The notes below the pieces were generated by a model that had not been told where the DNA came from, ran no database searches, and worked only from the letters and a program-made list of their open reading frames with translations. The translations under genes and the position numbers were made by a program. From NCBI RefSeq assembly GCF_040546595.1, contig NZ_JBEPOB010000001.1:4837001-4901000 (forward strand): a stretch of 64,000 nucleotides of DNA, written 5' to 3'. Of this stretch, positions 47,583 through 56,214 are shown piece by piece (the first letter of the stretch is position 1; each line of letters begins with the position of its first letter). This stretch comes from Bosea sp. OAE506. Lineage in GTDB: Bacteria; Pseudomonadota; Alphaproteobacteria; Rhizobiales; Beijerinckiaceae.

Positions 47583-49136
47583 ATGAACGGTGCCGACCGC
47601 CTCTGCGACACGCTGCTCGTCAATGGCGTGGATGTCTGCTTCGCCAATCCCGGCACCTCCGAGATGCATTTCGTCGCGGCGCTGGACCGCAAGCCGCAGA
47701 TGCGCTGCGTGCTGGGCCTGTTCGAGGGGGTGGTGACGGGTGCGGCCGACGGCTATGCGCGCATGGCCGACAAGCCGGCCGCGACGCTGCTGCACTGCGG
47801 GCCGGGCATGGCGAATGCGCTCGCCAACATGCACAACGCCCGCCGGGCTTGGACCCCGATGCTCAACGTCGTCGGCGACCACGCGACCTATCACCTCGTC
47901 AACGACGCACCGCTGACCAGCGACATCGAGAGCCTGGCGCGACCGATGTCGCATTACGTGCACCGGATCGCGACGCCGGAGGATGTCGGGCCCGCCATCG
48001 GCGAAGCCTATGCGGCGGCGATGTCGCTGCCCGGCGTGGCCACCGTGATCCTGCCGGGCGATTGCGCCTGGGGCTCGGTCGAGCCGGCCGAGGTCAAGGC
48101 GACGCCGGTTCCGGCCTTCCGGACGGTGGCGGCAGAGACCATTAGTGAGGTCGCCGCGGCGCTTCGCCAGCACGGCTCGCGGGCGGCGCTGATGATGACG
48201 GGCGCTTCCCTGCGTGCCGGGCCGATGGAGACGGCGGCGCGCATCTGCGCGGCGACGGGCTGCAAGATGTATGGGCAGATGTCGAACGGGCGGATCGAGC
48301 GCGGCGCGGGCCGCGTCGCGATCCCCAAGGTGTTCTACCCCATCGACATGGCGCTGGAGCAGCTCAAGGATATCGACCTGCTCGTGCTGGTCGGCGCGCA
48401 GATCCCGGTCGGCTTCTTCGCCTATCCGGGCAAGCCCGGCCGGCTGATCCATGACGGCTGCACCGTGACCACGCTGGGCAAGATGGGCGACGATCTCGTC
48501 GGCGCGCTCGATGCGCTGGCGCAGGAGACGGGCGCCACCAACGCCGAACCCGCCTTCATCGCCAAGGCGCAGACCGAAACCGCGCTGCCCACGGGCGACC
48601 TCGACGCCGACAAGGTCTGCACCATCGTGGCGCGGCTGCTGCCCGAGAACGCGATCGTCTGCGACGAGTCGGTCTCATCGGGCCGCGTCTTCTACCAGCA
48701 GTGCCACAACGCGCCGCAGCACGACTATCTCCAGCTCACCGGGGGTGCGATCGGCGAAGGCATCCCGATGTGCGTCGGTGCGGCGGTGGCCTGCCCCGAC
48801 CGCAAGGTCATCGGCATGCAAGCCGACGGCTCGGGCATGTACACGGTTCAGGGCCTGTGGACGCAGGCGCGCGAGAACCTCGACATCGTCACCGTGGTCT
48901 TCGCCAACCGGACCTATGCGATCCTGCATGGCGAGATGCGCGCCGTCGGCGTCAATGATTTTGGCCGCAACGCGACACTGATGCTGAACCTCGACGAGCC
49001 GGCGCTGGACTGGGTCGCGATGGCGCGCGGCATGGGCGTGGAAGCGGCACGCGCCACCACTGCCGAGGAATTCACCAAGCTGTTCAAGGGCGCGCTCGGC
49101 CGCAAGGGGCCGTTCCTGATCGAGGCGGTGATCTGA
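47583..49136 (+). CDS. ThDP-dependent acetolactate synthase-like large subunit
   Basis: 517-residue thiamine diphosphate enzyme with the three-domain PYR/central/PP layout. The activating glutamate is E48 in LGLFEGVVTGAADGYARM, and the ThDP/Mg region is QADGSGMYTVQGLWTQARE followed by VFAN. No small regulatory subunit gene is nearby, and it is shorter than biosynthetic IlvB (about 570), so it is more likely a catabolic 2-oxo acid decarboxylase or carboligase. It is divergent from the SsuABC-type importer, and both may be under the hut-like operator. The start is ATG 47583; the long upstream in-frame stretch overlaps the divergent gene and is non-coding. Confidence 0.85.
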   Translation: MNGADRLCDTLLVNGVDVCFANPGTSEMHFVAALDRKPQMRCVLGLFEGVVTGAADGYARMADKPAATLLHCGPGMANALANMHNARRAWTPMLNVVGDHATYHLVNDAPLTSDIESLARPMSHYVHRIATPEDVGPAIGEAYAAAMSLPGVATVILPGDCAWGSVEPAEVKATPVPAFRTVAAETISEVAAALRQHGSRAALMMTGASLRAGPMETAARICAATGCKMYGQMSNGRIERGAGRVAIPKVFYPIDMALEQLKDIDLLVLVGAQIPVGFFAYPGKPGRLIHDGCTVTTLGKMGDDLVGALDALAQETGATNAEPAFIAKAQTETALPTGDLDADKVCTIVARLLPENAIVCDESVSSGRVFYQQCHNAPQHDYLQLTGGAIGEGIPMCVGAAVACPDRKVIGMQADGSGMYTVQGLWTQARENLDIVTVVFANRTYAILHGEMRAVGVNDFGRNATLMLNLDEPALDWVAMARGMGVEAARATTAEEFTKLFKGALGRKGPFLIEAVI

Positions 49137-49144
49137 GGCAGACC

Positions 49145-49258
49145 CGTCATTCTCGGGCGCCCGATGGGCGACCCGAGAATCTCTTGCCGCGTGAGCCCAC
49201 TACTAAACTGGCAGGCTCCCCTCATTACGAGATGGTCGGGTCAAGCCCGACCATGACG
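49145..49258. repeat. Family A inverted-repeat element, copy 4
   Basis: Starts CGTCATTCTCGGGCGCC and ends CCCGACCATGACG. It has a TTCTCGGG/CCCGAGAA stem and a TGGTCGGG/CCCGACCA stem separated by a 40-base AT-richer insert. It lies between the convergent ThDP enzyme and deacetylase-like genes. Confidence 0.8.
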
Positions 49259-49265
49259 CATCTGG

Positions 49266-50312
49266 CTACGCCTTGAACCCGCCGAGGAACGCGTCGAGGC
49301 ACTCGCCGATCGCCTCGATCGCGTAGCCACCCTCCTGCACCACCAGCGTCGGCAGGCCAAAGCCCTTCACTTTGCTGGCGATGGTGCCGAAATCGGCGGC
49401 GTCGAGCTTCAGCACACCGATGGGATCGTCCTTGTGGGCGTCGTAGCCGAGCGCCACGATGACCACATCGGCGCCGAAAGCCTTGATCGCCTCGCCTGCC
49501 TTGTCGACGGCCGCGGCCATCTCCGCGCCGCCGGCGCCATGAGGCAGCGGCAGGTTGAGGTTGAAGCCCTCGCCGGGCCCATTGCCGCGCTCGTCCTCAT
49601 AGCCCGTGTAGAACGGATAGTAGTTCGACGGGTCGGCATGGACCGAAATCGTCAGCACGTCGTCGCGGCGGTAGAAGATCTGCTGCGTGCCGTCGCCGTG
49701 GTGGGCGTCGACGTCGAGGATCGCGACCTTCTTGAATTTCGAACGCAGGCGCTGCGCCGCGATGGCGGTGTTGTTGAGGTAGCAGAAGCCGGTCGCCCGG
49801 TCGGCGCGGGCATGGTGGCCCGAGGGGCGGCAGAGCGAGTAGACGGCGCGTTCGCCGGCAAGGATCGCATCGGCGGCCGTGACTGCCGTCTCGGCCGACA
49901 GCAGCGTCGAATGCCAGCAATGCTCGCCGATCGGCACCGACATGTCGCCGAGATACCAGCCGAGCTGGCCGATGAAGCCGGTCGGACGGCAAGGCTGGCG
50001 GACGGATTCCTCCGGACGCCCGCTCCAATAAGGGAAGGTGCTCGGCCAGACTTCGGGGCCGCGCTCGGCCGGCAGATCCTGCCAACGCTCCCAGGCGGTT
50101 TCGAGGAACTTGACGAAGCCGGCATCGTGGATCTCCAGCACCGGACCCTTGCCATGGGATGCGGGTCGCTCGGGCGTAATGCCGTGCCGCGCCAGCGCCG
50201 CCAGCAGCCGCGCCGTACGCTCCGGCAGATCCTTCGGCGCCACGACCGCACCGAAGCGCAGATATTGCTGGGGATCGTGCATCGACTGGTCGGGATGGTA
50301 GAAGGCGCGCAT
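49266..50312 (-). CDS. Histone deacetylase-family amidohydrolase (acetylpolyamine amidohydrolase-like)
   Basis: 348-residue zinc hydrolase of the arginase/deacetylase fold. The tandem histidine pair is PSGHHARAD, the zinc ligands appear in ILDVDAHHGDGTQ and GYDAHKDDP, and a late QEGGYAIE matches the conserved catalytic loop. The N-terminal FYHPDQSMHDPQQYLRFG is characteristic of acetylpolyamine amidohydrolase-type proteins. The likely substrate is an acetylated polyamine or other N-acetyl amine. It is convergent with the ThDP enzyme; no polyamine genes are nearby. Confidence 0.9.
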   Translation of the reverse strand: MRAFYHPDQSMHDPQQYLRFGAVVAPKDLPERTARLLAALARHGITPERPASHGKGPVLEIHDAGFVKFLETAWERWQDLPAERGPEVWPSTFPYWSGRPEESVRQPCRPTGFIGQLGWYLGDMSVPIGEHCWHSTLLSAETAVTAADAILAGERAVYSLCRPSGHHARADRATGFCYLNNTAIAAQRLRSKFKKVAILDVDAHHGDGTQQIFYRRDDVLTISVHADPSNYYPFYTGYEDERGNGPGEGFNLNLPLPHGAGGAEMAAAVDKAGEAIKAFGADVVIVALGYDAHKDDPIGVLKLDAADFGTIASKVKGFGLPTLVVQEGGYAIEAIGECLDAFLGGFKA

Positions 50313-50386
50313 GGGTCGACAGGTCTCCAGGGACGGGCCGGTCGCGGCCCGAATGCGATGAGGCTAGCAAAGCCTGCGCCCGAACG

Positions 50387-52705
50387 TCAGGCGGGGATGA
50401 CGCCGCCCTGCCCTGCGTCGATGGCGGGCCGCAGGTCCGGCTGGGCCAGCAGCGCCGGCACATCCGGCGCCGCAACGGCAGGCGCATAGAGATAGCCCTG
50501 GCCGAAGCGGCAGCGCTGGGCGCGCAGGAATTCCTGCTGCGGCAGGGTCTCGATGCCCTCGGCGACCACATCCAGCCCGAGTTCGGCCGTGAGCGCGACC
50601 ACGGCCCGCACGATTGCCGCGTCCTCGCCCTGCTCGCCGATGCGGGCGACGAAGGAACGGTCGATCTTGACGACGTCGACGGGGAAGCGCCGCAGATGGG
50701 TGAGGGAGGCATAGCCGGTCCCGAAATCATCCAGCGCCACGCTGATCCCGGCGCCGCGCAGCCGGTGCAGGGCGGGCCCCGCCTGATCGCCCTGCCGGGT
50801 CAGCAGGACGTTCTCCGTGACCTCGACCCCGAACTGAGCCGGCGAGAGACCTGCGATTCGCAGCCGCTCCAGTAGCCCGTCGGCGAAGAGCGGGTCGCGG
50901 AACACGCCCGGCGCGAGGTTCAGCCAGAGACGCGGCACGGCCAGCCCCTCATCGAGCCAGCGACGGCGATCGGCCAGGACTCCCGCGAGCACCGCCTCGC
51001 CGATCTGGCGTGCGGTCTCGGGATCCTGCAGAGCCAGCAGGAAGACGCCCGCCGGCAGGATGCCACGCGCGGGGTGGTCCCAGCGCGCCAGCACCTCGAA
51101 GCCGTCGATGGCGCCGCTCTCGAGGTCGATCTGGGGCTGGTAGAAGGGCAGAATCCGGCCCTGGGCCACGGCCTCCACGATAGCGCCGCAGATCTCCACG
51201 CGCGCGTTCATCGCCTCGCGCATCGCCGGCTCATAGGCCACGGCCATGTTCCGGCCGAGCGCCTTGGCGCGATACAGGGCAAGATCGGCATCCTTGAGCA
51301 GCTCGCCCGCCTCGTCATGGTGCTGCGGTGCCAGAGCAAAGCCGATGCTCGCCCGCATCGGACCGGCGATCTCGATGCCCGGAAACGAGCGCTGCAGGGC
51401 CTGCAACAGCTGGCGGGCCTTGGCGGCCGCAGCCTCGCCCCCTTCCGTGAGCGACGCCACGACGACGAATTCGTCGCCTCCGAGCCTCGCCACGGTGTCG
51501 CCCGGTGCAAGCACCTCGGTCAGCAGCCGGCCGACGCTAACCAGAAGGCCATCGCCGACGTCGTGGCCGAGCGTGTCGTTGATCGATTTGAAGTCGTCGA
51601 GATCGATCAGGAAGACGGCGACGATGCCGCCGCCGCGACTGGCCAGCGCATCTGCCAGCGTCTCCTGGAACATCAGCCGGTTGGGGAGACCCGTCAGCGC
51701 ATCATGCGTCGCCTGCCAACGCATCTGGGCCGCAGCGGCGTTGCGCTCGGTCACGTCGACGATGCCGGCGGCGAAGGCCTGGCCCTGTCCGACCGGAACG
51801 GAGGCCGCAGTGATGACCGCCTCGCGCATCCGGCCCTGGCCGTCGCGCAGGGGCACTTCCAGCGTCTCGATCCGCCCGCGGTCACGCAGTTCGGCGATGG
51901 CCCGGCGCCGGTCGTCGATGCCGATGCTGTCGGCGATCGTGCGGCCAGCGAGACCCGTCGCGCCCGGCGCCGCGAGATAGCGCACCGCCGCCTCATTGGC
52001 GCGCAGATAACTGCCATCGGCGACCGCCGTGACCACCAGCGGGATCGGCACCGCCATGAAGACGCGCTCGAGCAGGGCCTGGCTCTCCTCCAGCGCCTCG
52101 CGCGCCGCCCGCTCAGACCGGGTCGCCAGCCATTCCAGCCGGCGCAGGCGGTTGGCGTGGATCACCACGAGGCTGAGCGCGAAGTTCAGCATGGCCAGCA
52201 CCAGCACGAGGCCGAGCAGCGTCGAGGGATAGGGACCGCGACCGAGATAGCCCGTCAGCATCAGCACGCTCGCACCGACGCCCATGAGCAGCGTGAAGCG
52301 GAAGGGCGTGGTCGCAACCAGATAGAAGATCGAGGGCAGCAGCAGGACGACGAAGAGTGCGAGATCGCTGCGCGAGCTGACGAGGAAGGCGACCGCGACC
52401 GCGGTCGTCACCTCCCAGAGCAGGGTTGCCGCCAGGGTGCGGCCAATGTCCGTGGCGCGCCGGACGAGCAGGAAGCAGAGCAGCGAGAACGCGACGACGC
52501 AGAGCCGGGCCGGGACGGCGACGAAGAAATGCGGCGTTCCGGCAAAGCGCCAGTCGCTCAGCAGGAACAGCGTGTTGAGCGCCGCCGAGAGCAGGAAGAG
52601 CAGCCGGCACTGCCTGAGCGTCTCGTCATGCCGAGCGACCGTAAAGGCCTGCTCCATCGCGGAATCGCGAAACTCGCCGCCAAACTTCAATTTTCCGCCA
52701 GCCAT
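50387..52705 (-). CDS. Membrane-anchored PAS-GGDEF-EAL cyclic di-GMP protein
   Basis: 772 residues. Residues 33-185 hold five to six transmembrane helices, 205-320 are a PAS-like sensor, 325-490 are GGDEF (RLGGDEF at 407-413) and 505-755 are EAL. The GGDEF motif is intact, but the inhibitory RxxD site expected just before it is missing (APGD). EAL catalytic elements are present: EVLAR (537-541), the asparagine in WLNLAPG, VEVTEN, DDFGTGY (659-665), KIDRSF and EGIET. Both synthesis and breakdown of c-di-GMP are therefore possible. It is a single gene with no partner. Confidence 0.92.
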   Translation of the reverse strand: MAGGKLKFGGEFRDSAMEQAFTVARHDETLRQCRLLFLLSAALNTLFLLSDWRFAGTPHFFVAVPARLCVVAFSLLCFLLVRRATDIGRTLAATLLWEVTTAVAVAFLVSSRSDLALFVVLLLPSIFYLVATTPFRFTLLMGVGASVLMLTGYLGRGPYPSTLLGLVLVLAMLNFALSLVVIHANRLRRLEWLATRSERAAREALEESQALLERVFMAVPIPLVVTAVADGSYLRANEAAVRYLAAPGATGLAGRTIADSIGIDDRRRAIAELRDRGRIETLEVPLRDGQGRMREAVITAASVPVGQGQAFAAGIVDVTERNAAAAQMRWQATHDALTGLPNRLMFQETLADALASRGGGIVAVFLIDLDDFKSINDTLGHDVGDGLLVSVGRLLTEVLAPGDTVARLGGDEFVVVASLTEGGEAAAAKARQLLQALQRSFPGIEIAGPMRASIGFALAPQHHDEAGELLKDADLALYRAKALGRNMAVAYEPAMREAMNARVEICGAIVEAVAQGRILPFYQPQIDLESGAIDGFEVLARWDHPARGILPAGVFLLALQDPETARQIGEAVLAGVLADRRRWLDEGLAVPRLWLNLAPGVFRDPLFADGLLERLRIAGLSPAQFGVEVTENVLLTRQGDQAGPALHRLRGAGISVALDDFGTGYASLTHLRRFPVDVVKIDRSFVARIGEQGEDAAIVRAVVALTAELGLDVVAEGIETLPQQEFLRAQRCRFGQGYLYAPAVAAPDVPALLAQPDLRPAIDAGQGGVIPA

Positions 52706-52780
52706 GCGGCGCTTGTCGGCGATAACCCCTCAAAAGCGAGTTAAATTGACGGATCGCTTCCGAAGCGACGCCACTTTGTT

Positions 52781-53383
52781 TCAGCGCGCGAGGATGAGGG
52801 CCGAGAACTCCTGGGCGACTTCCGCAATGGCGAAGCGACCCGGCCGAAACCAGTCGATCGAGCCGTTCATCGCCCCGAGGATCATGTAGCGCATCAGATC
52901 GGCCGATCGCTCCTGCGGCAGGGCTCCGGCGGCCTGCAGCTCTGCGATGAGCCCACGCCAGACGTCCTCATAAGCCCGCCTCGCCGCCCGCACGCTCTCG
53001 GGCACCGGCGTCGCGCCGAAGGTGAAGACCCGGAAGCTCGCGGTGGTGTAGTCGCGCTGGCCATGAAGGGCGGTCAGATGGGCGGTGATCGCCGCCTCGA
53101 GTCTTTGCCGCGGTGACGCGCCGTCCATCCCCGCCAGCGCAGCGACGACGGCATCCCGCACGAAGCGGACGCCGTCATTGACCACCGCCTCGACGATCTC
53201 CTCTTTCGAGGCGAAGTGGTGATAGAGGCTCGCCTTGCGGATGCCGACCGCCTCGGCGATCTCGCGCAGCGTGGTCTGGTGATAGCCGCCCGAGCGCAGC
53301 AGCCGCGCCGCCGTGTCGAGGATCAGGCGGCGCGATCCGCCGGGGGCGACGTCCCCCACAAGGGTGTCGGTCGCCGCGCTCAC
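52781..53383 (-). CDS. TetR-family regulator of the adjacent acyl-CoA dehydrogenase
   Basis: 200-residue TetR protein. The HTH region is LILDTAARLLRSGGYHQTTL...IRKASLYHHFASKEEIVEAVV (residues about 19-65), and the C-terminal ligand domain is helical and unassigned. It overlaps the acyl-CoA dehydrogenase stop by four bases (ATGA), so it is translationally coupled to it. A large palindrome at 54580 upstream of the dehydrogenase is its likely operator, giving autoregulation; acyl-CoA is a reasonable inducer. Confidence 0.9.
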   Translation of the reverse strand: MSAATDTLVGDVAPGGSRRLILDTAARLLRSGGYHQTTLREIAEAVGIRKASLYHHFASKEEIVEAVVNDGVRFVRDAVVAALAGMDGASPRQRLEAAITAHLTALHGQRDYTTASFRVFTFGATPVPESVRAARRAYEDVWRGLIAELQAAGALPQERSADLMRYMILGAMNGSIDWFRPGRFAIAEVAQEFSALILAR

Positions 53384-54561
53384 AGCCGCTTGGCGACCTC
53401 TTCCAGCATTACCTCGGTGGCGCCGCCGCCGATCGCCTGGACGCGGGCATCGCGCGTCATGCGCTCGATCGTGCTCTCGCGCATGTAGCCCATGCCGCCA
53501 TGGAACTGCAGGCAGGCATACATGACCTCGTTGACGAGTTCACCGCAGTAGGCCTTGACCATCGAGACCTCGCGCGTCGCATCGACGCCCTGGGCGTCGA
53601 GCCAGGCGGCGTGGTAGACGAGCTGCCGGCCGGCCTCGACCTTCGCCGCCAGCATGGCGAGCTTCTGGCGGATAGCCTGCTTGTCCCAGAGCGGTGCGCC
53701 AAAGGCTTTCCGGGTCTTCACATAGTCCAGCGTCAGGTCGATCGCGGCTTGTGCCTCGCCCATCGCCATGGCGCCGATCACGGTGCGCTCGTTCTGGAAA
53801 TTGCTCATGATCGCGTAGAAGCCACGGCCTTCCTGCCCGAGCAGGTTCTCGGCGGGGATGCGGCAATCCTCGAAGACGAGCTCGGCGGTGTCGGACGACC
53901 GCCAGCCATGCTTGTCGAGCTCGCGGGCGACGCGGAAACCGGGCGTGCCCTTCTCGACCAGGAAGATCGAGACCGATTGCGACGGCTTGGCGGAAAGGTC
54001 GGTCTTGGCCGCGACGCAGTAGAGATCGGCATGGACGCCGTTGGTGATGTAGACCTTGGCGCCGTTCAGCACATAGCTGTCGCCCTCGCGGCGCGCGGTG
54101 GTGCGGATGCCCTTCACGTCAGAGCCCGCGTCGGGCTCGGTGACGGCGACGGCGACGATCTTCTCGCCCGCGACGATCGCCGGCATCAGCCGGTCGCGCT
54201 GGGCCTTGCTGCCGGCATTGGCGATGTGGACGGAGGCCATATCGGTATGGACGAGCGCGGTGATCGCGACGCCCGAGAAGGTCGAGCGGCCGAGTTCTTC
54301 GGCGAAGACGACGGTCGCCATCGTGTCCATCTCCGAGCCGCCATATTCGGCCGGATAGCGGATGCCGAGGAAGCCCAGCGAGCCCATCTTCCGGAGAACC
54401 TCGCGCGGCACGAAGCCCGCTTCCTCCCAGGCCTTTGCGTGAGGCTTGATCTCGGTCTCGACGAAACGGCGCACCTGGTCGCGCAGCGCCTCGTGCTCCT
54501 CGGTGAAATAGGGCGAGCGTGCCGATGCTCCCTCGGACCCGATCTTCTCGACTGCGGACAT
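53380..54561 (-). CDS. Acyl-CoA dehydrogenase
   Basis: 393-residue FAD enzyme that introduces the alpha,beta double bond in an acyl-CoA, passing electrons to ETF. Landmarks are the N-terminal FTEEHEALRDQVRRFVETE, VTEPDAGSDVKGIRTTA, LVFEDCRIPAENLLG, and the C-terminal GGMGYMRESTIERMTRDAR region. The position of the catalytic carboxylate matches short/branched or long-chain family members, but chain length cannot be set. It is first in a two-gene operon with its TetR regulator, under a palindromic operator. Confidence 0.92.
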   Translation of the reverse strand: MSAVEKIGSEGASARSPYFTEEHEALRDQVRRFVETEIKPHAKAWEEAGFVPREVLRKMGSLGFLGIRYPAEYGGSEMDTMATVVFAEELGRSTFSGVAITALVHTDMASVHIANAGSKAQRDRLMPAIVAGEKIVAVAVTEPDAGSDVKGIRTTARREGDSYVLNGAKVYITNGVHADLYCVAAKTDLSAKPSQSVSIFLVEKGTPGFRVARELDKHGWRSSDTAELVFEDCRIPAENLLGQEGRGFYAIMSNFQNERTVIGAMAMGEAQAAIDLTLDYVKTRKAFGAPLWDKQAIRQKLAMLAAKVEAGRQLVYHAAWLDAQGVDATREVSMVKAYCGELVNEVMYACLQFHGGMGYMRESTIERMTRDARVQAIGGGATEVMLEEVAKRL

Positions 54562-54579
54562 GCCGATCTCCTCCCGATG

Positions 54580-54607
54580 CGCCAGCCTACCGGACGGTAG
54601 GTTGGCG
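54580..54607. promoter_or_regulatory. TetR operator upstream of the acyl-CoA dehydrogenase
   Basis: A near-perfect palindrome with 13-bp arms: CGCCAGCCTACCG, then GA, then CGGTAGGTTGGCG (one mismatch). It lies 19 bases upstream of the dehydrogenase start, in position to block transcription or initiation. Its size and ACCG-NN-CGGT core suit a TetR dimer pair. Confidence 0.8.
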
Positions 54608-54667
54608 ATCGCGGGAGATCAAGCGAGGCGTTCCGCCGCGGCCAAAAACGGCGAGGACCGACGCCGG

Positions 54668-56104
54668 CTATTTCCCGGGCGGGAAGGTCAGCGGCGAGAT
54701 CTCGAGATGGTCCCGGCCGGCCCAGTCGAGCCCCTTGACCTTCGGCTCGGCGCGGCGCTGGGCCTCCTCGAGTTCGGCCGTGGCGGCGGCGTAGTCCATG
54801 GTCAGGACCTTGCCGTTCTCGACGACCGTGACACCGTCGACGATGACGGTGGTGACGGCGCGCTCGCCCGCCGCATAGATCAGGCTGCGGATCGGATCGC
54901 GCAGCGGGCGCATCATCGGATGGGTGACGTCGACCAACACGATGTCGGCCTTGGCGCCCTTGGCCAGGCGGCCGATGTCGTCGCGGCCGAGTGCCTTGGC
55001 GCTGCCCAGCGTCGCGGCGTTGAAGGCATCCGAGGTGCGCAGGTCGAAGACGTCCTCCGCCATCATGCGCGAGCCGATGCAGACGGCCCGCAGCTCCTCG
55101 AGCATGTGGTGGGGATAGGTGTCGGTGCCGATGCCGACATTGACACCGGCGGCGACATATTGCCCGAAGCTCTGCATCGCGATGCCGCGGCGCTGGAACA
55201 CGATCGGGCAATGGGCGACGTTCGTGCCGGTCTCGACCAAGCAGCCGAGATCGTCCGTCGCCGGCCATTTCACCGAGGAGTGGTGGTCGAGGAAGATGCC
55301 GTGGCCGATGATCGAGAACGGCCCGAGGACATCGAGCGATTCCAGCCATTCCACCGGCGTCATGCCGTGGCGGCGGGTGATTTCGTGGAACTCCACCACG
55401 CTCTGGGCAGCGTGGATCTGGAAGGGCACGTTGCGCTTCTCGGCCTCGGCATAGCTCGTCTGGATCAGCTCGGGCGTGCAGGTGTCGATCTGCGAGGGCG
55501 AGACCATGCCGGAGAGGCGCCCGCTGTCGTCGGCGGCCACCTGGTCGAGCAGCTTCATGGCAGCGGCCATCGCGGCTTCGCCGGCCTTCTCGTCCCACTC
55601 GTATTTCGCGAGATGGCCATTGTCGGTGTACCAGCGGGCCGAGCGGTACATCGGCGAGAAGACGCCGCGCAGCCCCGAGGCCTTGAAGGTCTCGAGCCAG
55701 CCATCCCAGGCGACCGACATGTCGACCAGCGTGGTCACGCCCGACATCAGGAGCTCGGAATAGGTCACCTGCGCGCAGGATTTGATGCCCTGCGCGTCGC
55801 AGCGGAACAGCGGCATGAACTCGTAGAGCGCCGTGCCATACATCTTCGGTGAGCCGAGCTCATCGTTCCAGCCCTTGGTCATCGCCTCGGATGAGGGATG
55901 GGAATGGATGTTGACGAGGCCCGGCATGACCATCTTGCCGCGCCCGTCGATGGTGACGTCGGCCTTGCCCTTGTAGCTGCCGCCGACATGGACGATCCGG
56001 TCGCCGTCATAGGCGACGTCGCCGTCGCGCAGATAGACATGCCCCTTGGCCTTGGCGTCGTAGGCGACGATCCAGCTGGCATTGCGGATGAGGGTAATCG
56101 GCAT
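54668..56104 (-). CDS. Amidohydrolase of the chlorohydrolase/TRZ-ATZ type
   Basis: 478-residue metal-dependent hydrolase. The metal motif is VNIHSHPSSEAM, followed by FQIHAAQS, IIGHGIFLDHHS and the catalytic aspartate in GIGTDTYPHH. Such enzymes deaminate or hydrolyse heterocycles and amides (guanine-, cytosine-, triazine-like). It is the last gene of a minus-strand cluster with a peptide/opine-type ABC importer and a second amidohydrolase, with a family A repeat before it. Together they suggest uptake and hydrolysis of one compound class; the compound is unknown. Confidence 0.88.
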   Translation of the reverse strand: MPITLIRNASWIVAYDAKAKGHVYLRDGDVAYDGDRIVHVGGSYKGKADVTIDGRGKMVMPGLVNIHSHPSSEAMTKGWNDELGSPKMYGTALYEFMPLFRCDAQGIKSCAQVTYSELLMSGVTTLVDMSVAWDGWLETFKASGLRGVFSPMYRSARWYTDNGHLAKYEWDEKAGEAAMAAAMKLLDQVAADDSGRLSGMVSPSQIDTCTPELIQTSYAEAEKRNVPFQIHAAQSVVEFHEITRRHGMTPVEWLESLDVLGPFSIIGHGIFLDHHSSVKWPATDDLGCLVETGTNVAHCPIVFQRRGIAMQSFGQYVAAGVNVGIGTDTYPHHMLEELRAVCIGSRMMAEDVFDLRTSDAFNAATLGSAKALGRDDIGRLAKGAKADIVLVDVTHPMMRPLRDPIRSLIYAAGERAVTTVIVDGVTVVENGKVLTMDYAAATAELEEAQRRAEPKVKGLDWAGRDHLEISPLTFPPGK

Positions 56105-56132
56105 GGCAGGCTCCGGCAGGGCAGAATGAGGG

Positions 56133-56209
56133 CGTCATGGTCGGCCTGAGGCCCACCATCTTTGGCAGGAGATTCCCGGGTCGGCGCTTCGCATCGCCCG
56201 GGATTGACG
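56133..56209. repeat. Family A inverted-repeat element, copy 5
   Basis: Starts CGTCATGGTCGGCC and ends CCCGGGATTGACG. Hairpins are GGTCGGCC/GGCCCACC (imperfect) and TTCCCGGG/CCCGGGAT. It lies just after the ABC binding-protein gene and before the amidohydrolase gene. This is the most divergent copy. Confidence 0.7.
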
Positions 56210-56214
56210 AAAGA

